From Acanthaster planci (Eukaryota > Echinodermata > Asteroidea > Valvatida > Acanthasteridae): DNA of 58,107 nucleotides. Made by a program: the position numbers and the translations under genes. The stretch's first letter is position 1. Each line of letters opens with the position of its first letter. Shown here piece by piece: positions 35,667 through 48,100 of the stretch. The notes beneath the pieces were generated by a model, which did no database searches, was not told the DNA's origin, and worked only from the letters and a program-made list of their open reading frames with translations. The DNA lies in assembly GCF_001949145.1 (NCBI RefSeq), contig NW_019091697.1:1803-59909 (forward strand), given 5' to 3'.

Positions 35667-38600
35667 GGGGCAATTCCGTATGGGAAATGAGAAAAATGGC
35701 TAATTTTAAAGTTGTTCAAATAGAAATTAAATTGACTGAGCTTTGCTTATAAATGTACACTTGGCATGGAGCAAAAAACCTTTTTTGAAAATAATGTTTG
35801 GTTTCCTGGAAAATCGAATTTGAAATTTGATATTCTTTTTGGCTTATATAAAGGACCCCTGACGCTAAATACTATACAATGTCCCAAATCCTAAATGCTT
35901 AACTAATCCCTCTGAATAGTGTATAATTGCAATGGTTTGGAGCCATACATGCTTGTGTCAGAGGCACTTCCTTCCTCTGGATATGGTACATGTACTTGGG
36001 AGAGAAAACTACAAAATTTGGGTTGGATTAGCTGTAATTCCGTTACAAAAAAGTTACAGAAGTTTTTCTCCTGGCCTCATTTCTTTCAGAATTATTCCAC
36101 CATTGCAAATTCTCTTCCTTGATCTGCCTACTAATAACCTCAAACATTTTCAAACATAAATATTTACTCCTATGGAAACATTGGTAACAGAATTACATGG
36201 TAACGGAATTACATGGGGGAGCGGAATTACATTGCAGAATCATGTATGTCTTGAGGCTGTGTTTGGTCAAAGAGGGCAGCAATCACAATTATGTTTCTTT
36301 GTTTTACATGTACCACTAGAAGGCAGCAATTTATGACTTATTTAGATATGCACGTGGTAACCTCCTTCCATACATTGCACATGCATCTACAAGACTACAA
36401 ATTGGGTGAGTATTCTATTCATTAAAATCCCCAGGAGCAGTTTCTTTTCACAATGGTAATCTCAATAAGTGATTACTTTAAAAGTACTTGCATCAATGAT
36501 CATACTCATTACAAAATGCATTCTTTTGCACTTTTACTGAAGCATACTTAACATACTGCACACACATAGGCTTACTTGCAGTGTACATGTATGACTTGTG
36601 CTGCACTGATGTACTCGAACAAGCTGGTACACATAATTATAGTTTATTTCAGCATTATCTTATTTGATGTTATTATATGTATTCTAGTCTAAAGAGCTTA
36701 TTATGCTATGAAGGCAACCAGGTGTAATAATTATGTAAACAGATTTTGTTGTTGACTATTTAGGCCTATGTTTGAAAAAGTACCACATAAAAAAGTTCGA
36801 GGTACTTGTAATTATACATGTGAATATAATGAGCCCAAGGTAATTACTTAAAATTATTTTTGAAATCCTATATAAAGAGGGCTCTTTAAAATAATCATTA
36901 TTCATGTCAGCCTTTTTGAAGGGGAGTATATAAATGTACATGCATAGGCTATGTGCTCAATCTACAAGTAAACAGGGAGCGTATAAAGCAGGACCCTGAC
37001 AAAGTTGAACAGGTGAGGGAGAAGGACAGAAACAGAAAGTCTGCTAAAAGTGCAAGAATGACTCCGTGTGAAAAGCTTGTGCAGAAAGAAAAAAAACCGA
37101 AAAGCTATAGCAATACATTGTGCTAAGAAAAAGGTGATGTCTTCACCTCCTGCAAAATGTGCACGCACTCCAGGTCAAATTCAATTATTTGAATTATGAA
37201 TTTAGTGCATGTTCCATTCGGGTCACCTCAAGCCTTGGGAAAAGTCAAGCAGAAGGTGAAGGTTTTGCCACATTCTCCCAGGAAAAGAAAAGCAGTGGTT
37301 GAAGCACTCGTTGCTGATGTGGGGCTGTCTTCCAAGACCATAAAAATGCCAAGAACTGATGATGGTGAGAATAGTGCTGGAAACCGTAGCATTAGTGATG
37401 AGACAAAGAAAAAAGTAATTGATTTCTATTTGACAATATCATGGATGTGTCCTGGACAGAAAGACACATACATAATTCGAGCACCTGGAAAAGAAAAACA
37501 GACTGTACAGAAGCATTATATGCTCACTACACTCAAAGAAGCCCATGCTATATTTCTGGATGAAAACCCAACCCATCACATTTCATTTTTCAAGTTTGCT
37601 GAACTCAGACCAAAACAAGTCCAGTTGCAAGGGAACCTATCACACAACTCCTGCCTTTGCAAATATCATGAGAATGTGCGCCTGCTCTTACAATCCTTGA
37701 GTAAGGCAGGCCCTCAGATTCCAACTGATTTTCGCAGTTTTCTTACCCTGGTTGTATGTGACCAAAATAGTGAAAATTGCATATCAGGAAAATGTGATGA
37801 ATGCCCAGGGATAGGGAAACTTGCTCCTCCTGATGACACTGCTGAGAAAAAATAAGTTGGCAGCAGTGGGATGGGAAAGCAAATTGACATGTGTTCGAAG
37901 GAACTGAAGCAGACTGCTTTCAAGTACTCAAAGAGCCACAGATGGATAGAAGAGAATTTATTTTCAACTAGGCACAAGTTTTGTTTATAAGGAGCTGCGG
38001 TTAACTAAAATTTAAACATGATTGGTACCTTACATACTGTATGTGCAGTTATGTCCAATTGTAATTTGTAAGTGGCACCTTTTTGAACAATCTTTCACAA
38101 GACCCGTTCTTTTTCTTTTTGAGCACTACATGTACATGTACCGGTATGTACAAGTCTCCTACATGTACTGAATACCAGTGCGACCGTGCCTCAGAGGATG
38201 GTTCCACCCAGTTGACTAGAGATGGTCAACTACGGTAGCGTGTATTCCGATACATGTACATGTATGTACACGTAACTTTGGTCATTGATTAATTCACTCC
38301 AGACACCTGCACAGTGTACATGACTGTATTGCAGTAGAGCAAGACTCTTTGTTTTCAATGTTTATTGAAGTTTGAATGATTTGTTCCAAAAGATGAGCTC
38401 ATTCAGCACGTGTTGGATATCTCAATACTTTGGGATCGTGCACATGATGTCAGATGAAGTTATTTGGCACACATGGTCAATTATATTGTGATTTCACAGC
38501 TCATTAGGTTATTCCTAATTCGTGGTTTGTAAGTATGTAATTCCGCTACCATATTTAACGTTTACTGTTGGCTATATATGGAAGCAAGTGTTAGGTCGCA

Positions 38601-39311
38601 AACTGAAGCGGGATTAAAAAGTTTGAAGCCAAGAAATATTCTTGAAGCAACTGCCTTGTTTCTGATCACAACTCGAAGTTCACAATTTAGAAATTTCATG
38701 TTCTTTTCCAGTAAATTCTTGTTGCTAGGTACAAAAATTGAATTATCTTTCAGTGAGGCATACAGATGCATTGAATTATGGTCTATTTTATATGATTAAA
38801 GCTGAAAACATGCCTGGAGTAAGAAAAAACAACTGCTTTTCAAGAATTGGCATTTTTCAAGGTACATTTCACAAGTGTAGGCTTATTCCGTTACCATTTT
38901 TGTTATTCCGTTATCACTGCCTCTTTCTGAAAAATGACAGTGTATGGAATATTTGTAAATATCAATACTCTAAAACTGCTGCTACAATAAAGTTGAAACC
39001 ATAGGGAAAACAGATAAATGTGTAGCTGTGGTTTTCATGTTATAGATTTCAGAGAATTTCCTTTTCAAATTATGTTTGAAAAAGTTCTTCATTTTCTGAC
39101 GTAGGCCTAATTCCGTTACCGAAATATTCTGGTCCTTGGATCTTTCTACAAGTAGTATGTTTCAATCTTTTATTACTGGTATGATGGTAGGGCTACAGCC
39201 AGACCTTATTAAAGATATTGTAGTCAGGTAGTTCAAAGGACCAATTCATAGCATGGAAAATAACAGTCAATTTTGTTCTGTAATGTAATTCCGTTACCGC
39301 GGAATTGCCCC
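35667..39311 (+). mobile_element. 3.6-kb DNA transposon with GGGGCAATTCCG inverted ends
   Basis: GGGGCAATTCCG at 35667-35678 is exactly inverted at 39300-39311. Close to both ends and inside, versions of AATTCCGTTACC or its inverse recur (about 36035, 36195-36230, 38535, 38886, 38905, 39110 and 39285), as expected of subterminal transposase-binding repeats. The interior holds a 219-residue frame of a dispersed invertebrate family. The flanks show no clear target duplication, so the outermost bases and superfamily are uncertain. Confidence 0.75.
37020..37855 (+). pseudogene. decayed transposon protein; intact 219-residue 3' frame at 37196-37855
   Basis: The open part begins near FGSPQALGKVKQKVKVLPHS, continues with PRKRKAVVEALVADVGLSSK, and has a LRPKQVQL motif, then CLCKYHEN and a Cys cluster ending GKCDECPG. 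I recall this layout from many-copy uncharacterised invertebrate proteins that behave like transposon products. That is memory, not a search. Upstream, 37020-37190 encodes basic text (EKDRNRKSAKSARM) in another frame and breaks at an A8 run near 37090 and at stops just before the ATG, so the protein's N-terminal half is frameshifted. Function unknown; it may bind DNA through the basic and Cys-rich parts. Confidence 0.6.
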
Positions 39312-40223
39312 CAGGACTTGTTTTCGTACGGCTGATAATTACCGAGTGCAGTCCTTCCTTGGAACAGTTATTAACGTACCCGGGAATATGTACCCTGCCT
39401 CACAGGAGATTAGCTACGTCATTAATACAAATGCATATAAAAGCTAGAATTAGAAAAGTGAAATAATCTATGCTGAGGCACAGTCCCCTTCATTTCGTTT
39501 CATATTGGTATCATACAGTGCAGGGGGCCAGTAGGGGCCTTATTCCCTCAGGTACGGGTGCTTGTCAGTCGATCAGATGTGATCGCGTGACTCCAAAACT
39601 TATGACTTCATTCATTCTATAATGATGTATCATCGAGGGGCCTTATAACCGACTGTTCGTGGAATTAGAACAATGGAACTGCTCTGATTCCATTCAAAAA
39701 AAAAAGAATCATAACGTCAGACCTGCTCCTGATTGTCCGTCGTTTCATGACTTGTCACGAACGGGTGACGTGATAACTTTTTTTATTTTGTAAGGCCACA
39801 ATTTCCCTGTTGAAATTTCGGACTTCCTTTTAAAAACAATCCTCAGTAGTCACAATTTTAGCATTTAGGCCTATTCAAGTCGAGTTTCTCCAGCGTATTC
39901 TGCAAAACAAAAACAAAACCGAATTCGCGTCCGGTAAAACAGCATGACCCCAGTGACACAAAGCAGGATGCATGGAAATGACGTCACGTCCAGGGAGCAG
40001 GGCGCACATGACCATTAGTTTTATAAGTCACCGTGATCAAAAGTCATGCTAAAGTGACACTAACTATTTTTAAAACACAACAAGAGAAATCAAGGAGACA
40101 TGTCAGAATCATTTTGCATGCAAAGAAGACTTATTAATTCCAAAAGGAAAACTTTGCTTTATTGTCTTTTTAAAATTTTAAGTGCTTAGATGCGACATGT
40201 GGCTTATATGAGAACGCATAACA

Positions 40224-40507
40224 TTAATTGACCAATTAACGATTGCGCCCGCTAAGGTACGTGACCTCTTGTAGGTAAAACATCAATTAACAGGGCGCAC
40301 TCCCATAGCAAAGTGTTTAAAGTGTTGCTTACAAAAATAAAGCAAATTTTCGGTGCAGTACTAAGAACATTCAGCAGTCTGAGTACTGTTCCGACTGTCA
40401 ACTTTTGGTAAATGACAATTATGACACACTTTGCTGTGACAGGACGCCATGTTTGTTGACGTTTGATACCCACTATCGGTCACGTAGCTTATTGGGCACA
40501 ATCAGTG
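40224..40507. mobile_element. inverted-repeat element, family copy 2
   Basis: It matches 3641-3893 in order: CGATTGCGCC(C/A)GCTAA at the left, AGCAAAGTGTT/AGCAAAGTTTT, GCAGTCTGAGTAC, CACTTTGCT, then GACGCC(A/G)TGTTTGTTGA and GGTCACGT near the right end. Both termini are more eroded than in copy 1. Confidence 0.7.
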
Positions 40508-40934
40508 TTTTGTTCCTTCACTATTAATATTCTGAATGACATAAGTATTTCCGGTTATTGTCTAAGCTTGATTTGAATAATCCCATTGTATCATCACACT
40601 ATTGTTTATGCCAGGTTGTCAAGTGAGTGTAAATATGAAGATCAAGGCAGGATATTTTTGTGATTACTGTGTATTACTGGTACTTGGAATGCCAGTCCGA
40701 GTGATAATGACAAACCGAAAACCATGAGTTATTTACACCAAAACTAACTCCTGAAGTATGATGGTGGAATTGGTGATAATTATATACATGTACTTGGAGT
40801 CATCTTTTGAAATTGGAATGTTAACATTTAATTTAAATCGTAAAATAATACAAATCACATAAAAACACTTTTTTTCACACAGCTTGTCTCAAATTGGAGG
40901 GTTGCAAGAGCAGTACAAATAGGGTACGTGTCTT

Positions 40935-41090
40935 TGTTTATTATTACGTCTTTGAGAGTGGGTGGACATAAGGTCCTACTCAGCCTAAGACATATCTCCT
41001 CCAAGTTCCGCGCCAGTAGCTCACAACGTCTGACATATCGCGAGATACGTCTTTGGCTGAGTAGGACCTTATGTCCACTCTCAAATAAAC
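40935..41090. mobile_element. inverted-repeat element flanked by 26-bp direct repeats
   Basis: GAGAGTGGGTGGACATAAGG with TCCTACTCAGCC at the left is inverted at the right (GGCTGAGTAGGACCTTATGT). Outer GTTTATT is also inverted. Just outside, CAGTACAAATAGGGTACGTG (about 40912) and CAGTACAAATAGTGTACATG (about 41102) form a direct repeat around the element. Confidence 0.7.
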
Positions 41091-41570
41091 ATAAGTATCG
41101 TCAGTACAAATAGTGTACATGTCTTTCTTCTGCCACTCTCTATATTTGCCACTTGTTGCTCTACCAAGGATTCTTTGCATGCATCCCTTTACGTACTACC
41201 TTGCAATTGCTAACGATTGAATGACTTCTTGAGTCGTTTAGATTATCCAGGTGCTTTCCGTGCAAAGTTACGTCTTTCGAATTGAACACAATACGCTTTC
41301 ATTTATAGGAGAAACATCCATTCAAATGATATCCACATTCAGCGTGCATTGCTGACATTCACCGTAGGATTAAACCAGTAGCGTATCCAGGGGGGGGGGG
41401 GAATCAACTGCCACCAACTACGGATTGTTCTCACCTTGGGAAACAGTCCGGAAACACAAAATTCGAGACGACAGTGACTGGTATGATCACGCCCCTTTCC
41501 TATACACACGAGATCCGCGGGGCGATATGATGATCCGCAGGGCGAGATCCGCGGAGCAAAATCCGCGGGC

Positions 41571-43336
41571 GCGTGGCTACCGAAGCGTATGAGGGCCACT
41601 TGCAAAAAATATTTTTTCGAGATACTATGCCTTGGCAATTTACTATCTCGCCGCGGCCAGTTACTATCTCTTTATTTATCTCGCCGCGGCGAGTTATTAT
41701 CTCGCCGCGGCGACCTAGCTAAAACTTAGCTAAAATCTTGAGACTCAGTGTGGATACCAGACTCAATGATTCCGACTACTCTTGTAATCAAAATGTCCTG
41801 TTTACCCAATGTCCACGTGACCAACACTCCTCCAGATTTCCGAAAATAGTCGAACTATTCCAAACTTATCCTGTCCATATTAAGTTCAGTTTAACGTCAA
41901 CACTTTTTCTGTAATGCTCCTTAAAATTGTTATAAATATTAAAATGAATAAAATTGGTAGTCAAATGAGTAAACATGGTAAAGGAAGAAGAAAAAGACCA
42001 TTCAGATGGTATCGGTAATTCGGGCATTTCCGACCGCGTCTGTACCAAGAATTTTGTGAACTGTCCGTGGTATACCGGTCGGAGTATACCATCCGCTTCA
42101 AAGTAGAATTAGGATCAAAAATTGGAACATGATGTTGTTAAAGAAATCATCTGAACTCAGAAATCATCTGATCTGAGAAAGCATCCGAATTGAGAACGCA
42201 TCCAAAGCCGCGTATAAAAGTAGTCGATCTGTTGGACGATATTCTGCGAAAGCCTCATAGTGCTTCAAGTATAGGCTATATTTTGAAAAAGTGAAGCATA
42301 TATTTCCAATACTGTTTTTAAAAAGTGTTACCCGGTTGCGTTTTATTCGTGGTTGCTTATCAATTTGGGTTTGTTGTTATTTTGATGCTTTCTCATTTAA
42401 GATGGCATACGATTTGCGATTTGCGTAAAATGCGAGCACCGAATAGCTGCTTTACGCTGAAAAAGTGTTCCCATTTCTAAACTAGGTTTAATCTATTCTG
42501 TACAAAATATTTTATTTCAATCGGAAAAAGTTTGAACTTTAAAATTCGTTCCAATCTTTGAAAAATTCGGATTTGTAAAAGTTACGTTCTTCGAAAATTC
42601 CTGGGAATCTAGAAAATACGCTGCGTCAATGAAAATTAATCCACTCTTTAAAACTTCATTCGAATCTAAAAAAAATGTATTAGATCCTTAAAATTTCGTT
42701 TTGCTTTTGAAAATCTATTCCAACTTTCTAAAATAAGAATCTTTTGAAAATGACATTCGCTTTAAAACACGTTCAAATAAAGAAAATGCTTTCCATTTAT
42801 CAAAATATGTTCCAATCTTTTCAACCCTAGTTCTATTTTGTAATCGGGGAGTAATCCGACCGATATAACTCGGACAGTTCACAAAATTCTTGGTACAAAC
42901 GCGGCTGGAAATGCCCAAACAAAATACTCCCGAATGGTCTTTTTCTTCTCCCTTTACCACGTTTACTAATTTTATTCACTTTGATCTTTGCATCATTTTT
43001 TTTAAATTTTGAGGAGCATTAAAGAAAACATGGTGATGTTAAACTGAATTTAATATGGTCAGGATAAGTTCGGAATAGTTCAACTTTTCCCGGAAATCTG
43101 GAGGAGTACAGTGTTGGTCGGGTGGACATTGGTTGATATGATATAGGAGCCTTGATTAGAAGAGTACTCAGAATCAATGGGTCTGGTATCCAGCCTGAGT
43201 CTTAATACGTAGCGAGTTGAGCTAGTTTTAGCTAACTCAACGCGACGCCAGATACTAACTCGCCACGGCGAGATAGCAAGTCGTCGCTCGAAAAAAAATT
43301 TTGCAACTGGCCCTTATACGCTTCTGTACGTGGCAA
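41571..43336. mobile_element. 1.8-kb foldback element with arms of about 500 bp
   Basis: The left arm (41571 to about 42100) and right arm (about 42840 to 43336) are inverted, diverged copies. Matching blocks include GAAGCGTATGAGGGCCA, TATCTCGCCGCGGCGAG, GGAGGAGT/ACTCCTCC next to CCACGTGACC-like text, AATTCAGTTTAAC/GTTAAACTGAATT, and the pair CCAAGAATTTTGTGAACTGT / ACAGTTCACAAAATTCTTGG. The centre consists of degenerate short repeats such as AAATCATCTGA and CGTTCCAATCTTTGAAAA. No coding frame is conserved in the arms. Confidence 0.8.
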
Positions 43337-45133
43337 AAGTAGAGCCCCCATAAAAAAAACTCCTCGTCCCTTTACGGGCTCCGTACTTTTTACGGGTTCA
43401 GCACACACTCTATGATATGACACTACCCCACCACCAGCTCGAGCAACAGTCCCCGGTCTGTACTGTACATGTACGTGAAAGCTGTGGTGCTCGCCATGGC
43501 AACGCTACCGCAGTCGCAGATACGGCAGTTCCCAGCATGCATCAGTGCGTCCAGCAATACGTGGTTTCGTACCAGTGGGTGAACAGGGTTAATATTGGAT
43601 GACGTCGCTGTGGATCGATATGGCAGTATTATAATGCTTTCACTATCTGTTTTCCAATGGTACATCCATGATCCATGCATGACGGTTGTGGCGTCGTGTC
43701 GGTTTTTCTGGCACTGGGGAAAACAGTGATATGTAGTTTTGGTAAAAAGGTGAGAGTCCTTTACAACATGGTGAATGGTTGGAATTCGAGAATGCCTTGG
43801 CCTAGGCCTATTTACAAAGCTGCTACTAGTACTAGGCCTATGTAGGCCTACATCGTGATCATGCATCATGTCCTGTTGGCTTGCAACTCGTGTCGTATGA
43901 CTGCGGTGTAGTCTAACAATTTCCAACACTGTAGGCCTAAAATGCTGCTTCCTGAAAACGGAATCATAAAGAGCAATCTCCACCTTCATGTCCATGTACC
44001 TTTTTTAAAGCAAGCCTACTCTTGAGGACCATGAGTTCGTAATACCTGAACACCATCATGGCGACCATCATGACCATGAACATCATTTTAATGGAAAAAA
44101 CAGTTGTGATGTACCTGGGGCTACGTTCATGTATTTGAAACTCTTCCTGACCTAAACTTTAGTGCCCATTTGTGAAATTGTGACTGACTCAACAAAAACG
44201 GTCCTTGGGTTTATGTGTGATTTTAGTGGTAGTCTCTTGTTGACCTCTGTCGCACATTCCTGAGATACAGTAAAATTTAGAATTGATCTCTGGCAGATGT
44301 ACAGAATGGTCTGCTAATGTTATATATAGAGGCACAGCAAGTTAAGGGCAGGGTCACATTTTACCATGTTAATTGTTATAGTCCGAACCATTAGAGTCCC
44401 CAAGTTGGAGCAGTGGTTTGACTTTCAAAAAGTGGCAGTGTCCAGATTGGGCAAGAATTCAGCTGATAATTGTTCCTTAACTTGGCATTTAAAAACTCAG
44501 AAAATCCCATGTAAACTATTGAGAATGAGAAATTCTTTGAAGTTGCTCAATTACATGTACTGCATGTAGATACCTCTGCTGACATACATGTACGTCGGCA
44601 AAAGTTTATTGGAAGATTATGCCTATTTTCATATTTTGGCTCATAGGCCTATTTAAAGAGTTCATTACTTCAGAATAAAATCAGAAAATTATACCTAAAT
44701 AAAATTTCATGAGAATTTCGAAGTGAAATTGAGATGTTTGAATCAGAATATTGGGATTCTTATGAAACTTCACTTACATGTAGGCCTACATGAAATTTCA
44801 GGCAAAAATGTTGCTTCGGCAAGGCACTAGAGGCGAAAAAATTAAAAAATGTGCCACATAGGGGGGTCACACCATGTTAGGGTGTATCAACAGTGTATAC
44901 ACATGAATTCAAAATTCCTGCACTAAAGGGGGCTTCAGAGTAGGCCTACACACTTGCATTTCCCTAAATGGAGAAAGTTGTAATGTTATTTTGACATGAG
45001 TTCTATAAATTGAAAATATGAAGCCTGGTATTATTAATCAGGACATAGACGAAACTATTGTCAAAGCCTTGAAGTGAGTTGTTAATTAACGAATCAGTGT
45101 CATATATCTGGTTCGCAGAAAAAGGCGATCTGA
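43337..45133. other. intergenic region upstream of the TRPM gene
   Basis: A 190-residue minus-strand frame (43423-43995) has no domain-like features and overlaps low-complexity TAGGCCTA palindromes, so I do not call it. The TRPM promoter should lie in the last kilobase; no TATA box is obvious. Confidence 0.45.
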
Positions 45134-48100
45134 ATGACACAGTTACAGGCAGGGGGTGAGAAAATGTCTGCGTCTGCTCATACAAGCGTGGCTAATCTGA
45201 AGGCCCACCAGAACAAGGTGGGGCCAAACTTGTTAGTCAAAAAGGAGAAAGTTGTCAACGTCAGCAGGAAACAGAGAAAACGCAGAGGGTCTGCTGGTAG
45301 TTCAATCAACCTACAGGTAGCCGAACCGGTAAGTGAAACCCACCTGTTAAGTTGCTAGAAAAGCTCCAATGGCATGTGTCTTAGCTACATGTAGTTAGAT
45401 TTTTGTTGGAAACTGCCAGATCGACAGTCTGCTGGCCTCCGATGCTCTTTGTGCTGGAAAAAAATCTGAAGGTGGATTAGGTTGGCAAAATTAGCCTTTC
45501 AGGGATCATTCAGTTGTTCCTGTGTTTCTGTGGGTTGAGTGTTTTTTATCAAATTATGGGCAAAATTGGCCGTGCCATTTATTCAAACATTCACATCTCT
45601 GATACTTTGTCAAGATTTCAGATGTTTTTATTTTTGAATATTCAAAGGTAAAAATCAGTGAAAAATGGAAAAACTCAATTAGATGCCAAAACTGTATTTG
45701 AAAAGCACGTCCTCAGGTTAATATGAATAAGCCTGAAGGCAGATGAATGCAAGTGTCCAACCATAAAGTAAAAAATGACTGAGTTTCCTTCACTGCTTAA
45801 GGTGTTTCTTTCAATGTACTTTTTTTTCTAACAGAGGTACATTTTGTAACAGTGTTTGTGTGAATTTTGTACAACTAAATGTTTGAATATTCGACCACAT
45901 GAAATTTGGATGAATATTTGAATATTCAATAATTTTAAATTGACTCATTCCTAAAAGAGTGCATGACTGTGGTTGTTACATACAGCACAATTCATCATGG
46001 ATTCGTACCAACATTTTGATGAGAGAATGCATCCGCTTCACGGAAGCACCCATCGCCAGAGGCCAGTCAGATCCCATGTGAGTATCATGGTATTTGTACA
46101 TGGAGATTTATTTAACCAAAGGAATAATTAATCGAAGCTTTTGGAAATTGCAGGATTTTGTTTCAAGTGCTTTAACTCTGTTAGAGATGGAGGGGGCGAG
46201 AATCTGCACTTGATATTTTCACCAAAATCTTTGCAGTGCCTTTTTTTTCAGGAGCTGAGCCTTTAGAAGATTAGGAGTGACTCTTTGCAGTTATTTTGAC
46301 AACAATTTTGCATTCTTACGCAGTGCACATATTTCTGAGACAGGTCAGCCAAAACTGTGCAAGCTGGCTGCCACGCATGTTGCCTTGAACGTCAAATGAC
46401 CTTAATATAATCATGTTGTTTTAAACTTCACATTTGCAGTAATGACTGACTTTATATGCGTGCCAAGTTTTAAAAACTTGGCACAGCCGAGGTACTTTGG
46501 GGGAGTGGAATTGACACCCCCCAGGGCTGAGAGGCGCCAAAACAGTCCAGCTCTTTGAGGGTTAACAGCCAAAAGTTAGTTCTGTGATGTACATGTACCT
46601 GCATACTAGCAGGCGGGATTAGGGTTTCAACAAGCAGTCTGTGCTGTCCAGCAAGCATTTGAAAATGGAACATCCTCAAAAATCCTCCAAAACCGCCTTG
46701 AGAATCTTGCAGGATGGTTCAAGGCTGAGTCCCCAACCTAAAGTTCAAACCATAACGCGGGGACCACTGACAAGACTGTACACCACTGCCTCTGTTATTT
46801 TCACCATACTATGGACAATACATGCAGTAAATCCTGATGGGAGGAGCATTCTCTATCCTATCCTATCCTCTATCCTAATGAGTAACTGTGCGTTGTGATT
46901 TACACTGTGGTGGATACTGTTTTTCTCTCGCTTTTGGTCAACAGACCCGAAGACCCCAAGTGCCAGTGTGGCAAACGGCGGTCCTATCATGAGTCCCGCT
47001 ACCAGAAGAACCACGATCCCCGGGCCAAGTGGAAGGTGGATACGCACACCCATACCAGCGCCACCAACGCGTACGGGGAAATTGAGTTCGTCGGGGCAGC
47101 CGGGGCAGGCCTCAGTGTCAAGCTGAGAAAGGTTTGTTGTTTGGATGATTAAATTGTTTGCGGGTTCCCAGGTTCACTGCAATGTAGGTTGCTGCAAAAC
47201 ACTGTAAGCAGTAGGACATGTGAAAAAATGCTCACCAGTGGGTTTTCACATTTTTTGGATGTTTGTCCTTCAGACTGGCGTAGGTTGCCATGGGGAAGCG
47301 TGGTGAATTCTACTCCAATGGCTTGCGGAAACAGTGTGCTAAGTCAAATGCTACTCATGCTCTTTCCGTGTTTCTTTTTGCAAGTGTTCCACACGTCCCT
47401 GTTCCTTTTCCTCTCTTAATCTGTGTAATTACTCGCTCATTATGTTGAGATGCGGTAGTTGACTGAGTAGTTCTACTCTAGTACCAGACTACTCAGTAAT
47501 GATTTGGATATGTATACATAACACCCTTTTGCGCAGTAGGGGACGGAATAACTAGAATTGGTTGATTCAAATCTAACTTGGCTTCTCTTTGTCCTCCAGT
47601 ATCTGCGTGTGGACCATTCCATCCACCCGTGCAAGCTGATGGAATTACTGAATGACCATTGGCATCTGGGCACGCCCAAGCTCCTCATCTCGGTCACGGG
47701 AGGAGCCAGGAACTTCCCCATGAGCAACAAGCTCAAGAACGTCTTCAGGAAGGGCCTGGTCAAGGCTGCGCTCAGCACAGGTAGGCCTCCACTAAGCCTG
47801 GGTATCTCATCCTCAGATGTCGTTAATGTCCCTTGAGCAGTTTTCCCAGGATGTGCACATGCTACTGGTGTGTGATCTCACAGTTGGAATTATGGTACAG
47901 GTTTTGTCTGCATCATAGTTTAAAAGTGGTCACATACCTTTAAATAACCACTTCATGCCAGAGGGCATGTAAACATTACCTGGGTCATTCTATAAATTTG
48001 GGGTCCAATTTTTTTCCTGTCCCTGTTACATCTGGCATATGATTTTCAAATGTTTAGAACTCATTGTGTAATTCCAAGATTGAATTAGTACTGCAAATTA

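Larger units (their letters stand above)
39312..41570. other. repeat-rich intergenic region without genes
   Basis: It contains diverged copies of sequence from 32.16-33.95 kb, the second copy of the 250-bp element (about 40224-40507) and a short inverted-repeat element at 40935-41090. No coding region is supported. Confidence 0.5.

Noticed and set aside
43423-43995. 190-residue minus-strand open frame
   Set aside because: No signal, domain or compositional sign of coding; rich in His and Ser from TAGGCCTA/CATG text, no splice partners, and no family resemblance.
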